DNA of 47,249 bases from Polaromonas sp. (GCA_030683705.1 JAUXPP010000047.1:1-47249), one strand, 5' to 3'; shown: positions 16,282-24,641, counted from the stretch's first letter. Made by a program: numbers and translations. Notes: a model not told the origin generated them from the letters alone.

Positions 16282-17805
16282 ATGCCCACATCCCCCCCGC
16301 CCCCTGTCAACCGCCTGCGTCTGCGCAGATTGGGTATCGACACCTACCAGGAGCCGGTGCTGTACATGCACCGCGACTGCCCGGTCTGCCATTCGGAGGG
16401 TTTTGAGGCACGCTCACGCGTGGAGCTGCGGCACAACGGCCACACCATCGTGGCCACGCTCAATGTGGTCAGCGGAGATTTTCTCTCGCCTGAAGAGGCC
16501 GGCCTGTCCGAAGCGGCCTGGCGCCTGATCCATGCGCGACCGGGTGAAGAAGTTTCGCTGCACCATCCCGCGCCGCTCGAATCGCTGAGCCATGTACGCG
16601 CCAAGGTTTACGGCCGCCGCCTCGGCCAGCCGGCCATCGACGCGGTGATCACGGACGTGGCGGCCGGGCGTTACTCGGACCTGCAGCTCGCAGCCTTCGT
16701 CACTGCCTGCGCCGGCGACCATCTGGACATGGACGAGACCATCGCGCTGACCCGGGCCATGGTCAACGTGGGGGAGCGCATGCACTGGGGCGAGGGCCTG
16801 GTCATGGACAAACACTGCGTGGGCGGACTTCCAGGCAACCGCACCACCATGATCATCGTGCCCATCATTGCAGCCTGCGGGCTGCGCATGCCCAAGACCT
16901 CGTCGCGCGCCATCACCTCGCCGGCAGGCACCGCCGACACCATGGAAACCCTGGCGCCGGTGGACCTGGACGTGGCACAGATCCGGCGCGTGGTCGACCG
17001 TACCGGCGGCTGCATTGTCTGGGGCGGCGCGGTGCGGCTCAGCCCCGCGGATGACATCCTGATCCGCGTGGAACGCCCGCTGGACCTGGACAGCCAGGGA
17101 CAACTGGTCGCCTCGGTCCTGTCCAAGAAAGCCGCGGCCGGCGCCACCCATGTGCTGATCGACATGCCGGTCGGGCTGACCGCCAAGGTCCGCAGCGCAC
17201 ACGCGGCCAACCTGCTGGGGAAGCAACTCGAGCAGGTCGGCCAGGCGCTGGGCATGCAGGTGCGCGTGGTGCAGACCGACGGCGTGGCCCCCGTGGGCCG
17301 CGGTATCGGCCCCGCGCTGGAGGCGCGCGACGTGCTGGCCGTGTTGCGCCGCGAAGCACGGGCTCCGGCCGACCTGGCGCTGCGCTCACTGCAGCTGGCC
17401 GGGCAGATTCTCGAGTTCGGCGGCGCGGCGCCCGCCGGGGCCGGCCTGGCCCAGGCCAGCGCGGTACTGGAAGACGGCCGCGCCTGGCAAAAATTCCAGG
17501 AGATCTGCGAGGCACAAGGCGGCCTGCGCGAGCCGCCAGTGGCCATTCATCAGCAAGCGGTGTTGTCCCGGCATGGCGGCACCGTGATCGCCATCGACAA
17601 CCGGCGCCTGGCACGTATCGCCAAACTCGCCGGCGCGCCTTCAGCAGCCTGTGCGGGCATCGACATGAATGTGCAGCTCGGCACAGTGGTCGAACGCGGC
17701 CAGCCGCTGTTCACACTGCATGCAGCAACGCCGGGCGAACTCGCCTACGCCCTGGAGTACGCCACCACCCAGGCCGAAGCGGTGCATGTGATGGAAGAAG
17801 CCTGA
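16282..17805 (+). CDS. AMP/thymidine phosphorylase, archaeal-type family
   Basis: A 507-residue phosphorylase, close to the about 500 residues of archaeal AMP phosphorylase and longer than ordinary bacterial thymidine phosphorylase (about 440). It carries the N-terminal extension with RDCPVCHSEGFEARSRV (C33, C36), the phosphate-binding KHCVGGLPGN (177-186) and the distinctive KTSSRAITSPAGTAD (205-219). In archaea this family splits nucleoside monophosphates with phosphate to base plus ribose-1,5-bisphosphate, feeding RuBisCO; no RuBisCO or isomerase is in the window. GAAGGA lies five bases before the ATG. The stop overlaps the next start as TGATG, so it is translationally coupled to the PRPP-synthetase-like gene. 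Bacterial substrate unknown. Confidence 0.88.
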   Translation: MPTSPPPPVNRLRLRRLGIDTYQEPVLYMHRDCPVCHSEGFEARSRVELRHNGHTIVATLNVVSGDFLSPEEAGLSEAAWRLIHARPGEEVSLHHPAPLESLSHVRAKVYGRRLGQPAIDAVITDVAAGRYSDLQLAAFVTACAGDHLDMDETIALTRAMVNVGERMHWGEGLVMDKHCVGGLPGNRTTMIIVPIIAACGLRMPKTSSRAITSPAGTADTMETLAPVDLDVAQIRRVVDRTGGCIVWGGAVRLSPADDILIRVERPLDLDSQGQLVASVLSKKAAAGATHVLIDMPVGLTAKVRSAHAANLLGKQLEQVGQALGMQVRVVQTDGVAPVGRGIGPALEARDVLAVLRREARAPADLALRSLQLAGQILEFGGAAPAGAGLAQASAVLEDGRAWQKFQEICEAQGGLREPPVAIHQQAVLSRHGGTVIAIDNRRLARIAKLAGAPSAACAGIDMNVQLGTVVERGQPLFTLHAATPGELAYALEYATTQAEAVHVMEEA

Positions 17806-18707
17806 TGCTGGTCCTGGCCCTCCCTGGTGGTGAACAGCTCGCGGCCGGCCTCGCCAGCCGCCTGCGCTGCGACTGCGCCAGCCTGCAACTGCACCGGTTT
17901 CCCGATGGCGAAACCGGCGTGCGTATCGATGCGCCAGTCGAGGGCCGCTGCGTGGTGCTGGCCGGCAGCCTGGACCAGCCCGACGGCAAAACCCTGCCGC
18001 TGATTTTTGCCGCTGACGCGGCGCGTGAACTGGGCGCCCGGCAGGTCGGACTGGTCGCCCCCTACCTGGCTTACATGCGGCAGGACAAACGCTTCAAACC
18101 CGGCGAGGCGGTAACCGCCCGCAGCTACGCCCGGCTGCTGTCCGCTTCGCTGGACTTTCTGGTCACCGTGGATCCGCACCTGCACCGCATCCACAGCCTG
18201 GGCGAGGTCTACAACATCCGCACACAGGTCATCCCGGCCGCACCGCTGATGGCGCGCTGGCTGCGCAGCCACGTCGAAGCGCCCTGGCTGATCGGACCCG
18301 ACCAGGAAAGCGAACAATGGGTCGCCGAAGTGGCAGGTCTGGCGGGCGCCCCCTGGACCGTGCTGGCCAAGACACGGCGCGGCGACCGCGAGGTGGGGGT
18401 CCGGCTGGCCAGCCGCGAACGCTGGCCGGGACGGTCCCCGGTGCTGCTCGACGACATCATTTCCACCGGGCACACCATGCTGGCCGCCACGCGGCTCCTG
18501 AAAAAAACCGGTCTGGGTGCACCGCTGTGCATAGGTGTGCATGCGCTCTTCGACGCCGAGGCCCACGGCCAGTTGCTCGAAGCAGGCGTCACGCGCGTGC
18601 TGACCTGCGACACCATCACACACCCTTCCAACGCGATACGCATGGCCCCGCTGCTGGCGCGCGCCGTGCGCCAACTCAGCGCAGCCGGCAAGGATGCCAA
18701 TCAATGA
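17805..18707 (+). CDS. Ribose-phosphate pyrophosphokinase-like protein
   Basis: A 300-residue homologue of PRPP synthetase, slightly short. Visible landmarks are the ATP-site region YLAYMRQDKRFKPGE (R92-F97), DPHLHRI (H125) and the PRPP-binding loop VLLDDIISTGHT (213-224). It differs from housekeeping Prs in several conserved spots (GHT rather than GGT, DPHLHRI rather than DLHAxQI), so it is probably a second, specialised paralogue. It overlaps the phosphorylase by one base upstream and the oxidoreductase by four bases downstream. Coupling to a phosphorylase that may make ribose-1,5-bisphosphate suggests interconversion of ribose phosphates and nucleotides under stress. Direction and substrate are unknown. 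Confidence 0.85.
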   Translation: MLVLALPGGEQLAAGLASRLRCDCASLQLHRFPDGETGVRIDAPVEGRCVVLAGSLDQPDGKTLPLIFAADAARELGARQVGLVAPYLAYMRQDKRFKPGEAVTARSYARLLSASLDFLVTVDPHLHRIHSLGEVYNIRTQVIPAAPLMARWLRSHVEAPWLIGPDQESEQWVAEVAGLAGAPWTVLAKTRRGDREVGVRLASRERWPGRSPVLLDDIISTGHTMLAATRLLKKTGLGAPLCIGVHALFDAEAHGQLLEAGVTRVLTCDTITHPSNAIRMAPLLARAVRQLSAAGKDANQ

Positions 18708-19297
18708 CGGCCAAACGCATTACCCTGATCCAGGGCCATCCCGACAGCACCGCGCCTCACCTGTGTCACGCGCTGGCGGCCGCATACGCCGCGGGCGCCC
18801 AGGAGGCCGGACATACCGTGCGCAGCATTCAGGTCGCCCAGCTCGACTTCCCGCTGCTGCGCAGCCAGCAGGCCTGGGAAGAAGGCGCACTGCCTGCCGG
18901 CTTGCAGCAGGCGCAGGCCGACATCCGCTGGGCCGAACACATCGTGCTGTTCTTCCCGCTCTGGCTGGGCGACATGCCTGCCCTGCTCAAGGGCTTCCTG
19001 GAACAGGTGGCCAGGCCCGGATTTGCCTTCGAACATGAAGCCGGACGCGCCACCTTCACGAAAAAGGGACTCAAAGGCCGTTCCGCACGGGTTGTGGTGA
19101 CCATGGGCATGCCTGCGCTGGTGTACCGCTGGTACTTCCGCGCCCACAGCCTCAAGTCGCTGGAGCGCAACATCCTCGGTTTTGTCGGCATCGCCCCCGT
19201 GCATGAGACGCTGATAGGCATGGTCGGCGACTTCAAGGCGAACGACGGCAGCCGCTGGCTGGGAAACCTTCGCCGGCTCGGAAAGCGCGCGCAATAG
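18704..19297 (+). CDS. Flavodoxin-fold NAD(P)H oxidoreductase (NQO/MdaB-like)
   Basis: A 197-residue cytosolic protein with the two-segment flavin-binding pattern. RITLIQGHPD lies near the N terminus. FFPLWLGDMPALLKGFLEQVARPGFAFE (about residues 84-112) is the motif of DT-diaphorase-like quinone reductases. These enzymes pass two electrons from NAD(P)H to quinones via FMN or FAD. The start ATGA overlaps the stop of the PRPP-synthetase-like gene. The C-terminal segment ends basic (RRLGKRAQ). Its presence in a low-oxygen array suggests redox balancing, but the true acceptor is not evident. Confidence 0.87.
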   Translation: MTAKRITLIQGHPDSTAPHLCHALAAAYAAGAQEAGHTVRSIQVAQLDFPLLRSQQAWEEGALPAGLQQAQADIRWAEHIVLFFPLWLGDMPALLKGFLEQVARPGFAFEHEAGRATFTKKGLKGRSARVVVTMGMPALVYRWYFRAHSLKSLERNILGFVGIAPVHETLIGMVGDFKANDGSRWLGNLRRLGKRAQ

Positions 19298-19336
19298 GCC
19301 CTCAGGCCACTCCAATCATTCAACCGGGAACACACC

Positions 19337-20863
19337 ATGGCAAGCTCACCAGACTCTGCACCAGCCACCACGACGCCTGAACAGGGCCAGGGCGGCATCG
19401 TCAAACGGACCGGCCTGTTCCTTGCGCTGGCGGCCCTGCTGGCCATCGTCTGGATGCCGGCCCTGCAAGGCCTGCCCGCCGCCGGCCAGGTGATGCTGGC
19501 CATCCTCGCCTTTGCCGTGATCGTCTGGATGACCGAGGCGCTCGACTACGCCGTGAGCTCGGTGGTGATAGGCGCACTCATGATCTTTCTGCTGGCCTAT
19601 ACCCCCGATGCGGCCAAGCCGGCCGGCCCCGACATGGGCACCGGTGCGGCGCTCGGCCTGGCCCTGTCCGGGTTTTCCAACAGCGCCGTGGCACTGGTGG
19701 CGGCGGCCTGTTTCATCGCCGCGGCGATGTCCGCCACAGGACTGGACCGGCGTATCGCGCTGCTGGTGCTGTCCAAGGTGGACGCAGGAACCAACCACAT
19801 CGTGATCGGCGCCATGGTGACGGGTTTCCTGCTGTCCTTCATCGTGCCCAGCACCACGGCGCGCGTGGCCTGCCTGGTGCCTATCATGATGGGGTTCATC
19901 CTGGCCTTCAAGGTCGACAGGCGCAGCCGCTTTGCCGGCCTGCTGGTGATCACCGCGGCGCAGACCGCCAGCGTCTGGAACATCGGCATCAAGACCGCGG
20001 CGGCGCAAAACATGGTGGCCATCGGCTTCATTGAAAAGCAGTTCGGCACCAGCATCAGCTGGACCGAGTGGTTCATCGCTGGTGCGCCGTTTTCGGCCGT
20101 GCTGAGCGTGGCAGTCTATTTCATCATGACCCGCCTGATGAAGCCGGAGATGAAAGAGATTGCAGGCGGCCAGGCCACCATCCGGCAACAGCTCGAAGCG
20201 ATCGGGCCGATGACGCTCAGGCAGTGGAAACTGCTGGCCATCGTGCTGGTGCTGCTCGGCTTCTGGGCCACCGAAAAAGTGCTGCACAACTTCGACACCT
20301 CGTCCACCACCATCGCGGCCATCGCGCTGATGCTGGTGCCGCGCCTGGGCGTGATGGACTGGAAGGAGTCGCAGCGCGGCTTCCCCTGGGGCACGGTCAT
20401 CCTGTTCGCCGTCGGCATCAGCGTGGGCACCGCCCTGCTGAAGACCAGCGCGGCCGGCTGGCTGGCCAACCTGATCGTCCAGCACCTGGGGCTGCAGCAG
20501 GCCAGTGCCTTTGTCATCCTGATGCTGCTGTCGCTGTTCCTGATCGTGATCCACCTCGGCTTTGCCAGCGCCACGGCACTGGCCTCGACCATGATCCCCA
20601 TCATCATCAGCGTGCTGACGGCGGTGCAGACGCCGGGCCTCAACGTGATCGGCATGACCATGCTGCTGCAGTTCGTGGTGAGTTTCGGTTTCATCCTGCC
20701 GGTCAATGCGCCGCAAAACATGATCGCCTACGGCACGGACACCTTCGATGCGCGCGACTTCGTGCGCACCGGCCTGGTGATCACGCTGGCCGCCATGGCG
20801 CTGCTGGTCGTCTTCGCGCTGACCTACTGGCCATGGATGGGCTACATGACCAAAGCGGTCTAG
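19337..20863 (+). CDS. DASS (SLC13) family anion/dicarboxylate transporter
   Basis: A 508-residue polytopic protein with about 12 hydrophobic segments. Two serine-rich hairpins typical of DASS/CitT-like carriers are visible: FIVPSTTARVACLVPIM (about residues 170-186) and the C-terminal counterpart FGFILPVNAPQNMIAYGTD. Members move sulfate, succinate, citrate or tartrate, as symporters or exchangers. The position 39 bp after an oxidoreductase and before a nitroreductase, in a low-oxygen array, would suit dicarboxylate exchange or export, but specificity cannot be read from sequence. No own promoter is evident in the 39-bp gap. Confidence 0.86.
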   Translation: MASSPDSAPATTTPEQGQGGIVKRTGLFLALAALLAIVWMPALQGLPAAGQVMLAILAFAVIVWMTEALDYAVSSVVIGALMIFLLAYTPDAAKPAGPDMGTGAALGLALSGFSNSAVALVAAACFIAAAMSATGLDRRIALLVLSKVDAGTNHIVIGAMVTGFLLSFIVPSTTARVACLVPIMMGFILAFKVDRRSRFAGLLVITAAQTASVWNIGIKTAAAQNMVAIGFIEKQFGTSISWTEWFIAGAPFSAVLSVAVYFIMTRLMKPEMKEIAGGQATIRQQLEAIGPMTLRQWKLLAIVLVLLGFWATEKVLHNFDTSSTTIAAIALMLVPRLGVMDWKESQRGFPWGTVILFAVGISVGTALLKTSAAGWLANLIVQHLGLQQASAFVILMLLSLFLIVIHLGFASATALASTMIPIIISVLTAVQTPGLNVIGMTMLLQFVVSFGFILPVNAPQNMIAYGTDTFDARDFVRTGLVITLAAMALLVVFALTYWPWMGYMTKAV

Positions 20864-20889
20864 GCAGAAATAAAACAAGGAGCCAACCC

Positions 20890-21540
20890 ATGAGCACCCT
20901 GACCAAGCTCGCCCTCGGCATGATGGGCAAACTGCGGCCGCAGCCGGCCCTTGGAAACGCCACCGCCCTGATCACCCTGCCGCCGCCGGACCGGCAGGCC
21001 GGTCTGCCGCTGATGCAGGCCCTGGCCCAGCGCCAGTCGCGCCGCGACTACAAGCCGGACCCGCTGCCGCTGGAGGCCTTGTCCAGCCTGCTCTGGGCCG
21101 CCTGCGGTGTCAATCGCCCGGACGGCGGACGCACTGCGCCGTCGGCGCTCAACGCGCAGGAAATCGACATTTATGTGGCCCTGCCAGAAGGCGCCTACCG
21201 CTACGACGCTGCCGGGCATCAACTGCAACTGGTCGCCGGCGCCGACCTGCGGCGCGTGACCGGCTACCAGGACTTTGTCGATGAAGCGCCCATGGACCTG
21301 GTCTACGTCGCCAACCACCCACGCATGTCGCTGGTGCCGGCCGCGCAACGCGAGGCCTACGCCCATGTCGCCGCCGGTGCGATCACGCAGAACGTCTACC
21401 TGTTTGCGGCCAGCAGCGGCCTGGCCACGGTGATACGCGCCTGGATAGACCGCGCGGCGATCGCCGACGCGCTGGGCCTGAGCCACGACCAGCAAGTCCT
21501 GCTGTCGCAGACCGTCGGTTACCCCACAGCCGCGCCATGA
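20890..21540 (+). CDS. Nitroreductase family protein, SagB/ThcOx type
   Basis: A 216-residue FMN-dependent oxidoreductase. It has the opening motif QRQSRRDYKPDPLPLEALSSLLWAA (about residues 46-70), which lines the FMN site, and the C-terminal SQTVGYP. The branch is that of SagB-type dehydrogenases rather than NfsB. AAGGAG sits 7 bases before the ATG. The N terminus (about 35 residues) is not typical of the core and could be a leader or membrane-proximal tail; I see no clean signal peptide. A nitroreductase-fold protein (Acg) is also a member of the mycobacterial dormancy regulon. Substrate unknown. Confidence 0.85.
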   Translation: MSTLTKLALGMMGKLRPQPALGNATALITLPPPDRQAGLPLMQALAQRQSRRDYKPDPLPLEALSSLLWAACGVNRPDGGRTAPSALNAQEIDIYVALPEGAYRYDAAGHQLQLVAGADLRRVTGYQDFVDEAPMDLVYVANHPRMSLVPAAQREAYAHVAAGAITQNVYLFAASSGLATVIRAWIDRAAIADALGLSHDQQVLLSQTVGYPTAAP

Positions 21541-21562
21541 AAACGCCTGAAAAGTCCCTGCC

Positions 21563-22165
21563 ATGAACACCAGGATCGATGAACTGCTCGCCCGCGGCCG
21601 GCAGATCGAGGAGGACATCGAGCAGGAGATCCAGCTGCGTCGTGCAACGCTGCACGCCGATTTCCAGGACCGCCGCATCCGCTTCGAACACGAGATACTG
21701 GCGCAGCAACGCCGCTTCAAAACCGGACTGATGGCCTATGTGCTGGGCGCGGACTGGCGCCATGTGCTGACGGCACCCGTCATCTACGCGCTGATTGCTC
21801 CGCTGGCGCTGCTGGACCTGTTTCTGATCGTGTACCAGTCCACCTGCTTCCCGCTCTACGGCATCGCGCCCGTGCGGCGCAGGGACTACCTCGTGTTTGA
21901 TCGCACCCACCTGGGTTATTTGAACCTGCTTGAAAAAGTCAATTGCGCTTATTGCTCGTACGCGACCGGGCTGGCAGCTTACCTGCGCGAAGTGGCAGGC
22001 CGCACCGAGCAGTACTGGTGCCCGATCAAACACGCCAGGCGTCAGCTCCAGGCCCATCCCTACTACGCAGGCTTTGCCGACTATGGGGATGCGGAGGCTT
22101 ATCGCGGGCGTCTGCAAGCCCTGCGGGCAGAGCTTGCAGGCCTGCAAACAGACCGCCGATCCTGA
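21563..22165 (+). CDS. Conserved-looking membrane protein with Cys motifs, unknown function
   Basis: A 200-residue protein I do not recognise by name. The first 60 residues are charged and probably coiled coil (IEEDIEQEIQLRRATL). A hydrophobic hairpin follows (about residues 71-95, APVIYALIAPLALLDLFLIVY). The rest is cytoplasmic-looking with aromatic and basic residues and three cysteine positions: STCFPLYG, NCAYCSYATG (C-x2-C) and YWCPIKHARR. The cysteine/histidine set could bind a metal or cofactor. It is 22 bp after the nitroreductase and likely co-expressed with it. Confidence 0.7.
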   Translation: MNTRIDELLARGRQIEEDIEQEIQLRRATLHADFQDRRIRFEHEILAQQRRFKTGLMAYVLGADWRHVLTAPVIYALIAPLALLDLFLIVYQSTCFPLYGIAPVRRRDYLVFDRTHLGYLNLLEKVNCAYCSYATGLAAYLREVAGRTEQYWCPIKHARRQLQAHPYYAGFADYGDAEAYRGRLQALRAELAGLQTDRRS

Positions 22166-22264
22166 TGCGCCGGGCCGCCACGGCCCCGCCTTGATCCACC
22201 AGCGCCGTGGGCAGGGGGCAACACCGGCGGGGGAGCCGCGAAAGCCGGTGAACGCATGGCGTGC

Positions 22265-22306
22265 TTGATCCATGTCAGGGCCTGCAGCGCTCTACCCCCG
22301 TATGCT
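22265..22306 (+). promoter_or_regulatory. FNR-type promoter of DUF2892 gene
   Basis: TTGATCCATGTCAG (22265-22278) matches the FNR consensus with the last A replaced by G and carries the spacer CCAT seen at 9779 and 33841. TATGCT (22301-22306) is centred 32 bp downstream, giving a predicted start near 22313 and a leader of about 37 nt to the ATG at 22350. Confidence 0.55.
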
Positions 22307-22349
22307 GGACTTACCGCGTGATTTTTCGCGCAAACCCTGGAGAAACAGC

Positions 22350-22544
22350 ATGAAAGTCAATGAAGGTGTGATTGATCGCAGCCTGCGCGTGGTCGCCGGC
22401 CTGGTCCTGATAGGCCTGGCCGCCACTGGCACCGTTGGCCTTTGGGGTTATATCGGCGTTGTTCCGCTGCTGACAGGCGCGGTCGGCATCTGTCCGGTCT
22501 ACAGCCTGCTGGGTATCAACTCCTGCCCCACACCGCGCCGCTGA
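22350..22544 (+). CDS. DUF2892 (YgaP-like membrane domain) protein
   Basis: A 64-residue membrane protein matching the DUF2892 pattern: MKVNEGVIDRSLRV, a first helix (VVAGLVLIGLAATG), then GLWGYIGVVPLLTGAVGICPVYSLLGI and a final cysteine. Two helices span the membrane with the conserved cysteines at the cytosolic end. Related domains are fused to rhodanese in YgaP. Function as a stand-alone protein is unknown, though sulfur or redox chemistry is often proposed. A GGAGA site precedes the ATG. An FNR-type site sits 78 bp upstream. It is convergent with fnr. Confidence 0.82.
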   Translation: MKVNEGVIDRSLRVVAGLVLIGLAATGTVGLWGYIGVVPLLTGAVGICPVYSLLGINSCPTPRR

Positions 22545-22656
22545 CACCGCCGGGCAGACCATGCCCTGTCGGAGCGTGTCCGGCAGAATCCTCACCACCG
22601 CGGTGGATGCTGTTCCCGGGCAGGGCGCATACCCGCCGACCTGCGGTCAGGAGCTG

Positions 22657-23445
22657 TCAGTGCACCCGGGTGGTGAAGGAGCGGTTCAGGCCGTCGAGGT
22701 CAATGATGCGGATGTGGCGCTTGTCGACCTCCAGCAGACGCTGCTGCTGAAACGCCGAAAAGGTGCGGCTCACGGTTTCCAGCGTCATGCCCAGGTAGCT
22801 GCCGATCTCGGCGCGCGTCATCCGCAGGTGAAACTCGGTGGCCGAATAGCCCCGGGCCTTCAGGCGCTGCGAGAGGTTCAGGAGGAATGCCGCCAGGCGC
22901 TCCTCGGCATTCATGCTGCCCAGCAGCACCATCAGGCTGTGTTCGCGCACGATCTCGCGGCTCATGAGCCGGCTGACCACATGCTGCATGCCGGAGTTGC
23001 CGGCTGCCATCTCGGTGAAATGGGTGTAGGGGATGGAGCAGACCTCGGCATCTTCCAGCGCGATCGTGCTGCTGGCGTGGGCACCATGGGCCACGCCGTC
23101 CAGCCCCATCAGCTCGCCGGCCATGTAAAAGCCGCCGACCTGCTCGCGCCCATCGGCCAGCAGCAGGCTGGACTTGAAGGTCCCGCTGCGCACCGCATAG
23201 ATGAACTGGAACTTGTCACCCTCGCGGTACAGGGTCTGTCCCGCCATGATCTTGCGCCGGCCGAACATCAGGCTGTCCAGCCGCTCCACGTCGCCGCCGG
23301 TCATGCCGCAGGGCAGGCACAGGTCCCGCAAATGGCATTTGGAGCAGGGTGTCACCAGGGGCGCGGGGATGGCGCTGGCGGAACCGGCCTGGCGGGAAAA
23401 TACCCGAATGGCGGGGTTGCTGGCTTCGAGAATGGCGATAGACAT
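22657..23445 (-). CDS. fnr: FNR-type oxygen-sensing transcription regulator
   Basis: A 262-residue Crp/Fnr regulator. It keeps the four cysteines needed for an oxygen-labile [4Fe-4S] cluster: C34, C37, C43 (CX2CX5C) and C136 (EDAEVCSIP), plus an extra C46. The cyclic-nucleotide-fold domain spans about 55-165. The C-terminal helix-turn-helix (about 208-232, TRAEIGSYLGMTLETVSRTF) has the E223-x2-S226-R227 triad that reads TTGA half-sites in FNR. AGGAG lies 7 bases before the ATG. It is 25 bp downstream of a receiver-only gene, so probably shares its transcript. It is the obvious regulator for the TTGA-N6-TCAA boxes in this window, a link inferred from residue match and proximity. Confidence 0.94.
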   Translation of the reverse strand: MSIAILEASNPAIRVFSRQAGSASAIPAPLVTPCSKCHLRDLCLPCGMTGGDVERLDSLMFGRRKIMAGQTLYREGDKFQFIYAVRSGTFKSSLLLADGREQVGGFYMAGELMGLDGVAHGAHASSTIALEDAEVCSIPYTHFTEMAAGNSGMQHVVSRLMSREIVREHSLMVLLGSMNAEERLAAFLLNLSQRLKARGYSATEFHLRMTRAEIGSYLGMTLETVSRTFSAFQQQRLLEVDKRHIRIIDLDGLNRSFTTRVH

Positions 23446-23470
23446 GGTTTTCTCCTGAGGGTCTCGGGAA

Positions 23471-23863
23471 TCAATGCGTGAGTGCCGGGGATGCCTGCGT
23501 GACGGCCCGGGCGAGCTGATCGAATTCGGTGCTTTTGTCGAGAAACGCCTGGGCGCCCTCGTCGATGTAACGCTTGCGGTAGGCCGGGTCCGAGTGGTTG
23601 CTGAAGACCACGAAGGCAATGTCGGGCGCGATACGGCGCACCGCACGCAGAACCTGCAGGCCGGAGCCGCCTTCCAGCTGGACGTCCAGCACCACCACGT
23701 CGGGGTGCATGGCAAGAATGCCCTCGATCGCGTACTGCGGCGTTTGGGCATGGCCCACGACCGCCATCAGGCTGCTGTCCAGCAGACTGGCCACGCGTTC
23801 GCGGATCAGCGGCGAGTCGTCGGCGTGAAACACCTTGAGGGGGCGGGAGGCTGGCTGGGACAT
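23471..23863 (-). CDS. Single-domain (receiver-only) response regulator
   Basis: A 130-residue REC domain with no output domain. It shows D15/D16 (acidic pair), phospho-acceptor D60 (VVVLDVQLEGG) and K110 (FLDKST). It ends about 10 residues after the domain. I used the ATG at 23863 (MSQPAS); an in-frame alternative at 23899 would add 12 residues. The gene is 25 bp upstream of fnr on the same strand. It could relay phosphate or bind another protein. No histidine kinase is directly adjacent, but one lies about 0.8 kb upstream on the same strand behind a NarL-type regulator. Its partner is unknown. Confidence 0.87.
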   Translation of the reverse strand: MSQPASRPLKVFHADDSPLIRERVASLLDSSLMAVVGHAQTPQYAIEGILAMHPDVVVLDVQLEGGSGLQVLRAVRRIAPDIAFVVFSNHSDPAYRKRYIDEGAQAFLDKSTEFDQLARAVTQASPALTH

Positions 23864-24002
23864 GTATCTACTGTCGCCGTTTGCCCCGCCTGCTGCCATA
23901 GGCGGCCGCCGGGATTGCCGGGTCTGATATCCGAAAATGGCCTCAGTGACCGCCTTGGCGGCCTAAGAATTGTCCGAGGGCCGCTTCACCCTCGCCGCGG
24001 CG

Positions 24003-24641
24003 TCAGAGCAGGTCGGTCAGCCCGTGCCGCAGTGCGTACCGGATGAGCTCGCTCTGGTTGCCCACGCCAATCTTCTGCATCAGGTTGGCCTTGTGGGTGC
24101 TCACCGTCTTGACCGACAGGTTGAGCCGTCCGGCGATGTCGGTCACGGTCGCGCCGTCAACCAGCAGACGGAACACCTCGAACTCACGGTTGGACAGGCT
24201 TTCCTGCGGCGAGGCCTCGCTGCCCGGCATCGCACCCAGCGCCAGCTGTTCGGCCACCTCGGCGCTGATGAAGGCCCCGCCGGCAGCAATTTTCCGCAAG
24301 GCCTGCTCGAGCTGGCCGGGTGCACTTTCCTTGGTCAGGTAACCGCTGGCGCCAGACTTGATGGCGCGCACTGCGTATTGCAGCTCCTGGTGCATGCTCA
24401 GGACCAGGATGCGCAGCTTGGGTTTTTCCGCGCGAACCAGCTTGATCAGTTCCATGCCGCTTCGCCCCGGCATCGACAGGTCGAGCATCAACACGTCGAA
24501 GGCCAGTTCACGCACACGCTGCATGACCTCGTTGCCATCAGCGGCTTCGCCGGCCACTTCCATGCCTTCAACCGAGGACACGATGCGTTTGAGCCCTTCA
24601 CGCACTATGGCGTGGTCGTCGGCGATCACGATGCGGATCAT
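24003..24641 (-). CDS. NarL/FixJ-type response regulator with LuxR HTH
   Basis: A 212-residue regulator with a receiver domain (D8/D9, phospho-acceptor D54, K104) and a C-terminal LuxR-type helix-turn-helix (about residues 148-205, LSNREFEVFRLLVDGATVTDIAGRL). Its start overlaps the stop of the kinase gene by four bases, so the pair is coupled. A hydrophobic, low-GC-rich linker is absent and the layout is ordinary. The most likely partner is the adjacent PAS histidine kinase. Targets are unknown; in a low-oxygen cluster a role similar to DosR, or to NarL, is plausible, but this is inference. Confidence 0.92.
   Translation of the reverse strand: MIRIVIADDHAIVREGLKRIVSSVEGMEVAGEAADGNEVMQRVRELAFDVLMLDLSMPGRSGMELIKLVRAEKPKLRILVLSMHQELQYAVRAIKSGASGYLTKESAPGQLEQALRKIAAGGAFISAEVAEQLALGAMPGSEASPQESLSNREFEVFRLLVDGATVTDIAGRLNLSVKTVSTHKANLMQKIGVGNQSELIRYALRHGLTDLL

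Noticed and set aside
16282..17805. Plain thymidine phosphorylase DeoA assignment
   Set aside because: Length, the N-terminal CPVC region and KTSSRAITSPAGTAD fit the archaeal AMP-phosphorylase branch, not the about 440-residue bacterial DeoA.
19346..20878. Long minus-strand open frame antisense to the DASS transporter
   Set aside because: Translation is His/Gln/Asp-rich and looks like a codon-position shadow; the plus strand has clear transmembrane helices and DASS motifs.
22595..22606. Palindrome CCACCGCGGTGG between DUF2892 and fnr
   Set aside because: A perfect 12-bp palindrome without a T-run; could be a weak stop hairpin for convergent genes, but is not convincing as a terminator or operator.
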